Assembly (NCBI GenBank): GCA_026125795.1
Contig: JAHCKM010000002.1
Span: 744,001-808,000 of the forward strand
Source: Burkholderiaceae bacterium
GTDB taxonomy: Bacteria > Pseudomonadota > Gammaproteobacteria > Burkholderiales > Burkholderiaceae_C
DNA: 64,000 nucleotides
Direction of reading: 5' to 3'
Of this stretch, positions 61,854 to 64,000 are shown in pieces; position 1 is the stretch's first letter; the number at the start of each line of letters is the position of its first letter. The notes below the pieces were generated by a model. It ran no database searches. It had not been told where the DNA came from and was given only the letters and a program-made list of their open reading frames with translations. A program made the translations under genes and the position numbers.

Positions 61854-61945
61854 TCCGCATTACAGAACGTAGTCGCACTATTTGGAATCAGCTTCCTTTT
61901 ATGCGACACTCGCCCGCGTCCTGACACACAACCTCGGAGACCTCC
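61854..61945. promoter_or_regulatory. Shared promoter region between the PAS kinase and aceE
   Basis: About 90 bases between divergent starts, including an AT-richer patch (CGCACTATTTGGAATCAGC, then CTTCCTTTTATGCGACACTC). Promoters for both genes must be here, but no clear -35/-10 pair or operator was called by eye. Confidence 0.4.
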
Positions 61946-64000
61946 ATGTCCGCGTTGCCCGACTCGTTCCTCGGACCCGCCGCCAACGACACCGACGCTC
62001 AGGAAACCCGCGAATGGCTTGACGCGCTGCAGGCGGTGATCGCGGCCGAAGGACCGGACCGCGCGCACTACCTGCTCGAGCGCCTGATCGACGAAGCGCG
62101 GCAAGCCGGCATCGATCATCCGTTTTCAGCCAACACGGCCTACGTCAACACGATCCCCGCCGACCAGGAAGAGCGCTCTCCGGGCAACATCGAGATCGAG
62201 GAACGGTTACGCACCTACATGCGCTGGAACGCGATGGCGATGGTCGTCAAGGCCAATCGCCTGCATCCGGCCGATGGCGGCGACCTTGGCGGTCACATCT
62301 CCAGCTTTGCGTCGCTGGCCACCATGTTTGGTACCGGCTTCAACCACTTCTGGCATGCCGAGACCAAGGACCACGGTGGCGACCTGCTGTACATCCAGGG
62401 CCACAGCTCGCCGGGCATCTATGCCCGCGCCTTCATGGAAGGCCGTATCACCGAGGAGCAGTTGCTGCACTTCCGTCAGGAGGTGGACGGCAAGGGCATT
62501 TCGAGCTACCCGCATCCCAAGCTGATGCCGGAGTTCTGGCAGTTCCCCACCGTGTCGATGGGCCTCGGGCCGTTGATGGCGATCTACCAGGCGCGCTTCC
62601 TGAAGTACCTGCACGCCCGTGGCATCGCCAACACGGAGAACCGCAAAGTGTGGGTGTTCTGTGGTGACGGCGAGATGGACGAGCCCGAAAGCCTCGGAGC
62701 GATCGGTCTGGCCGCGCGCGAGCGGCTCGACAACCTGATCTTCGTCATCAACTGCAACCTGCAGCGGCTCGACGGCCCGGTGCGCGGCAACGGCAAGATC
62801 ATCCAGGAGCTCGAAAGCGAGTTCCGCGGCGCCGGCTGGAACGTGCTCAAGCTGCTGTGGGGCAGCTACTGGGATCCGCTGCTGGCGCGCGACAAGGAGG
62901 GCATCCTGCGCAAGGTGATGATGGAGGTCGTTGACGGCGACTACCAGGCGATGAAGGCCAACGACGGCGCGTTCGTGCGCAAGAACTTCTTTGGCCGCCA
63001 CCCCAAGCTGCTCGAGATGGTGGCCAAGATGAGTGACGAGGACATCTGGCGCCTGCAGCGCGGCGGCCACGACCCGCAGAAGGTGTACGCCGCCTTCCAC
63101 CGAGCCAACAACCACAAAGGTCAGCCGACCGTGCTGCTGATCAAGACGGTCAAGGGCTTCGGCATGGGCAAGAGCGGCGAGGGCAAGAACACGGCGCACC
63201 AGACCAAGAAGCTGATCGACGAGGACGTGCGCGCGTTCCGCGACCGCTTCAACATGCCGATCCCCGATGACCAGTTGCACGACATTCCGTTTTACAAGCC
63301 GGCCGATGACACACCCGAGATGCGCTACCTGCACGAGCGGCGCAAAGCGCTCGGCGGCTACTTGCCGCGCCGCCGCACCAAGGCCGACGAGCAGCTCAAG
63401 GTGCCGGACCTCGACACCTTCAAGGTCGTGCTCGAGCCCACCGCCGAGGGTCGCGAAATCTCGACCACGCAGGCCTACGTGCGCTTCCTGACGCAACTGC
63501 TGCGCGACAAGGAGATCGGTCCGCGCGCGGTGCCCATCCTGGTCGACGAGGCGCGCACCTTCGGCATGGAAGGATTGTTCCGCCAGATCGGCATCTACAA
63601 CCCCGAGGGCCAGAAGTACACGCCGGTAGACAAGGACCAGGTGATGTACTACCGCGAGGACAAGGCCGGCCAGATCCTGCAGGAGGGCATCAACGAGGCA
63701 GGCGGCATGAGCTCGTGGATCGCCGCGGCGACGTCGTACTCGACGAACAACCGCATCATGATCCCGTTCTACGTCTACTACTCGATGTTCGGCTTCCAGC
63801 GCATCGGCGATCTGGCGTGGGCGGCGGGCGACATGCAGGCGCGCGGCTTCCTGCTCGGCGGCACGTCCGGGCGCACCACGCTCAACGGCGAGGGTCTGCA
63901 GCACGAGGACGGCCACAGCCACATCCTGGCCGGCACGATCCCCAACTGCATCAGCTACGACCCGACGTTTGCGCACGAGGTCGGGGTGATCCTGCACCAC
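61946..64000 (+). CDS. aceE: Pyruvate dehydrogenase E1 component, homodimeric type (second copy, cut by window end)
   Basis: 685 residues are visible with no stop before the window edge; full AceE is about 890-900. ThDP binding is shown by GDGEMDEPES and VINCNLQRLDGPVRGN, with YVNTIPADQEERSPG near the N-terminus and GEGLQHEDGHSHIL near the cut. It keeps closer-to-consensus residues than the copy at 3095 (for example NCN in the ThDP region). Its place beside a FixLJ-type pair is the usual one for the housekeeping aceE of related bacteria, with aceF and lpd expected beyond the window. ATG 61946 follows CGGAGACCTCC. Confidence 0.95.
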   Translation, partial: MSALPDSFLGPAANDTDAQETREWLDALQAVIAAEGPDRAHYLLERLIDEARQAGIDHPFSANTAYVNTIPADQEERSPGNIEIEERLRTYMRWNAMAMVVKANRLHPADGGDLGGHISSFASLATMFGTGFNHFWHAETKDHGGDLLYIQGHSSPGIYARAFMEGRITEEQLLHFRQEVDGKGISSYPHPKLMPEFWQFPTVSMGLGPLMAIYQARFLKYLHARGIANTENRKVWVFCGDGEMDEPESLGAIGLAARERLDNLIFVINCNLQRLDGPVRGNGKIIQELESEFRGAGWNVLKLLWGSYWDPLLARDKEGILRKVMMEVVDGDYQAMKANDGAFVRKNFFGRHPKLLEMVAKMSDEDIWRLQRGGHDPQKVYAAFHRANNHKGQPTVLLIKTVKGFGMGKSGEGKNTAHQTKKLIDEDVRAFRDRFNMPIPDDQLHDIPFYKPADDTPEMRYLHERRKALGGYLPRRRTKADEQLKVPDLDTFKVVLEPTAEGREISTTQAYVRFLTQLLRDKEIGPRAVPILVDEARTFGMEGLFRQIGIYNPEGQKYTPVDKDQVMYYREDKAGQILQEGINEAGGMSSWIAAATSYSTNNRIMIPFYVYYSMFGFQRIGDLAWAAGDMQARGFLLGGTSGRTTLNGEGLQHEDGHSHILAGTIPNCISYDPTFAHEVGVILHH

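Noticed and set aside
62207-64000. Long minus-strand frame opposite the second aceE (597 codons)
   Set aside because: It is the antisense of a clear AceE; high GC leaves long open antisense frames. No domains.
1-64000. CRISPR array or rRNA operon
   Set aside because: No regularly spaced repeats or rRNA text were found on reading through the window.

Overview
The window reads as chromosomal DNA of a high-GC betaproteobacterium, most likely order Burkholderiales (Rubrivivax/Methylibium/Piscinibacter-like). The basis is the uniformly GC-rich codon use, a phasin gene for polyhydroxyalkanoate granules, a cys cluster containing a DUF934 gene, the pairing of a PAS kinase/FixJ-type regulator with aceE, and many families typical of that order. 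This placement is inference from gene content; no 16S gene is present.

Region 1 (1-10.7 kb) carries redox and metabolic accessory genes: a Rieske-FAD oxidoreductase, an Ohr/OsmC peroxidase, a Rof-like Rho modulator followed directly by an extra copy of the pyruvate dehydrogenase E1 gene (aceE), an orphan histidine kinase, a thioredoxin-fold protein, and an iorAB-type molybdenum hydroxylase pair preceded by a perfect 11-bp-arm palindrome. Region 2 (10.7-15.7 kb) is a stranded type IV secretion block on the minus strand (TrbM-like, VirB1, VirB2, VirB3, VirB4, a Cys-rich secreted protein, a cut-off VirB6). Region 3 (15.8-20 kb) is accessory: the tRNA 2-selenouridine synthase gene, unknown genes, long gene-poor gaps and a short tyrosine recombinase.

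Region 4 (20.2-35.2 kb) looks like a metal-stress island: His-rich small proteins, DUF2269/5676/2933/4396/3703 membrane or accessory proteins, a methyltransferase, a membrane-SRPBCC fused frame, a phospholipase D-type lipoprotein, and a tripartite RND efflux pump. A CueR/GolS-type MerR regulator sits at its end. Four near-identical MerR-type operator boxes precede four transcription units here, which makes a compact candidate copper/silver/gold regulon. Two neighbouring small metal-type genes (a four-helix Csp copper protein and a secreted protein) each carry a one-base frameshift. An AlkB-like membrane hydroxylase with a LuxR-type regulator and two small overlapping genes follows (35.5-38 kb), then an AlpA-type excisionase relic beside tRNA-Asn.

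Region 5 (39-64 kb) is mostly core genome. It holds a TonB-dependent receptor under a TPP riboswitch, and a nine-gene minus-strand assimilatory sulfur run (TSUP transporter, siroheme sulfite reductase, DUF934, cysH, cysD, cysN, cobA, fdxA, ferredoxin-NADP reductase) closed by a terminator. After that come a phasin gene with paired upstream repeats, an HDAC-like deacetylase, a thioesterase, rmuC, an MFS transporter, a glutaredoxin-like secreted protein, an M3 oligopeptidase, folD, a FixLJ-like two-component pair and, divergent from it, a second aceE cut off by the window end. No rRNA, CRISPR array or complete insertion sequence was seen.
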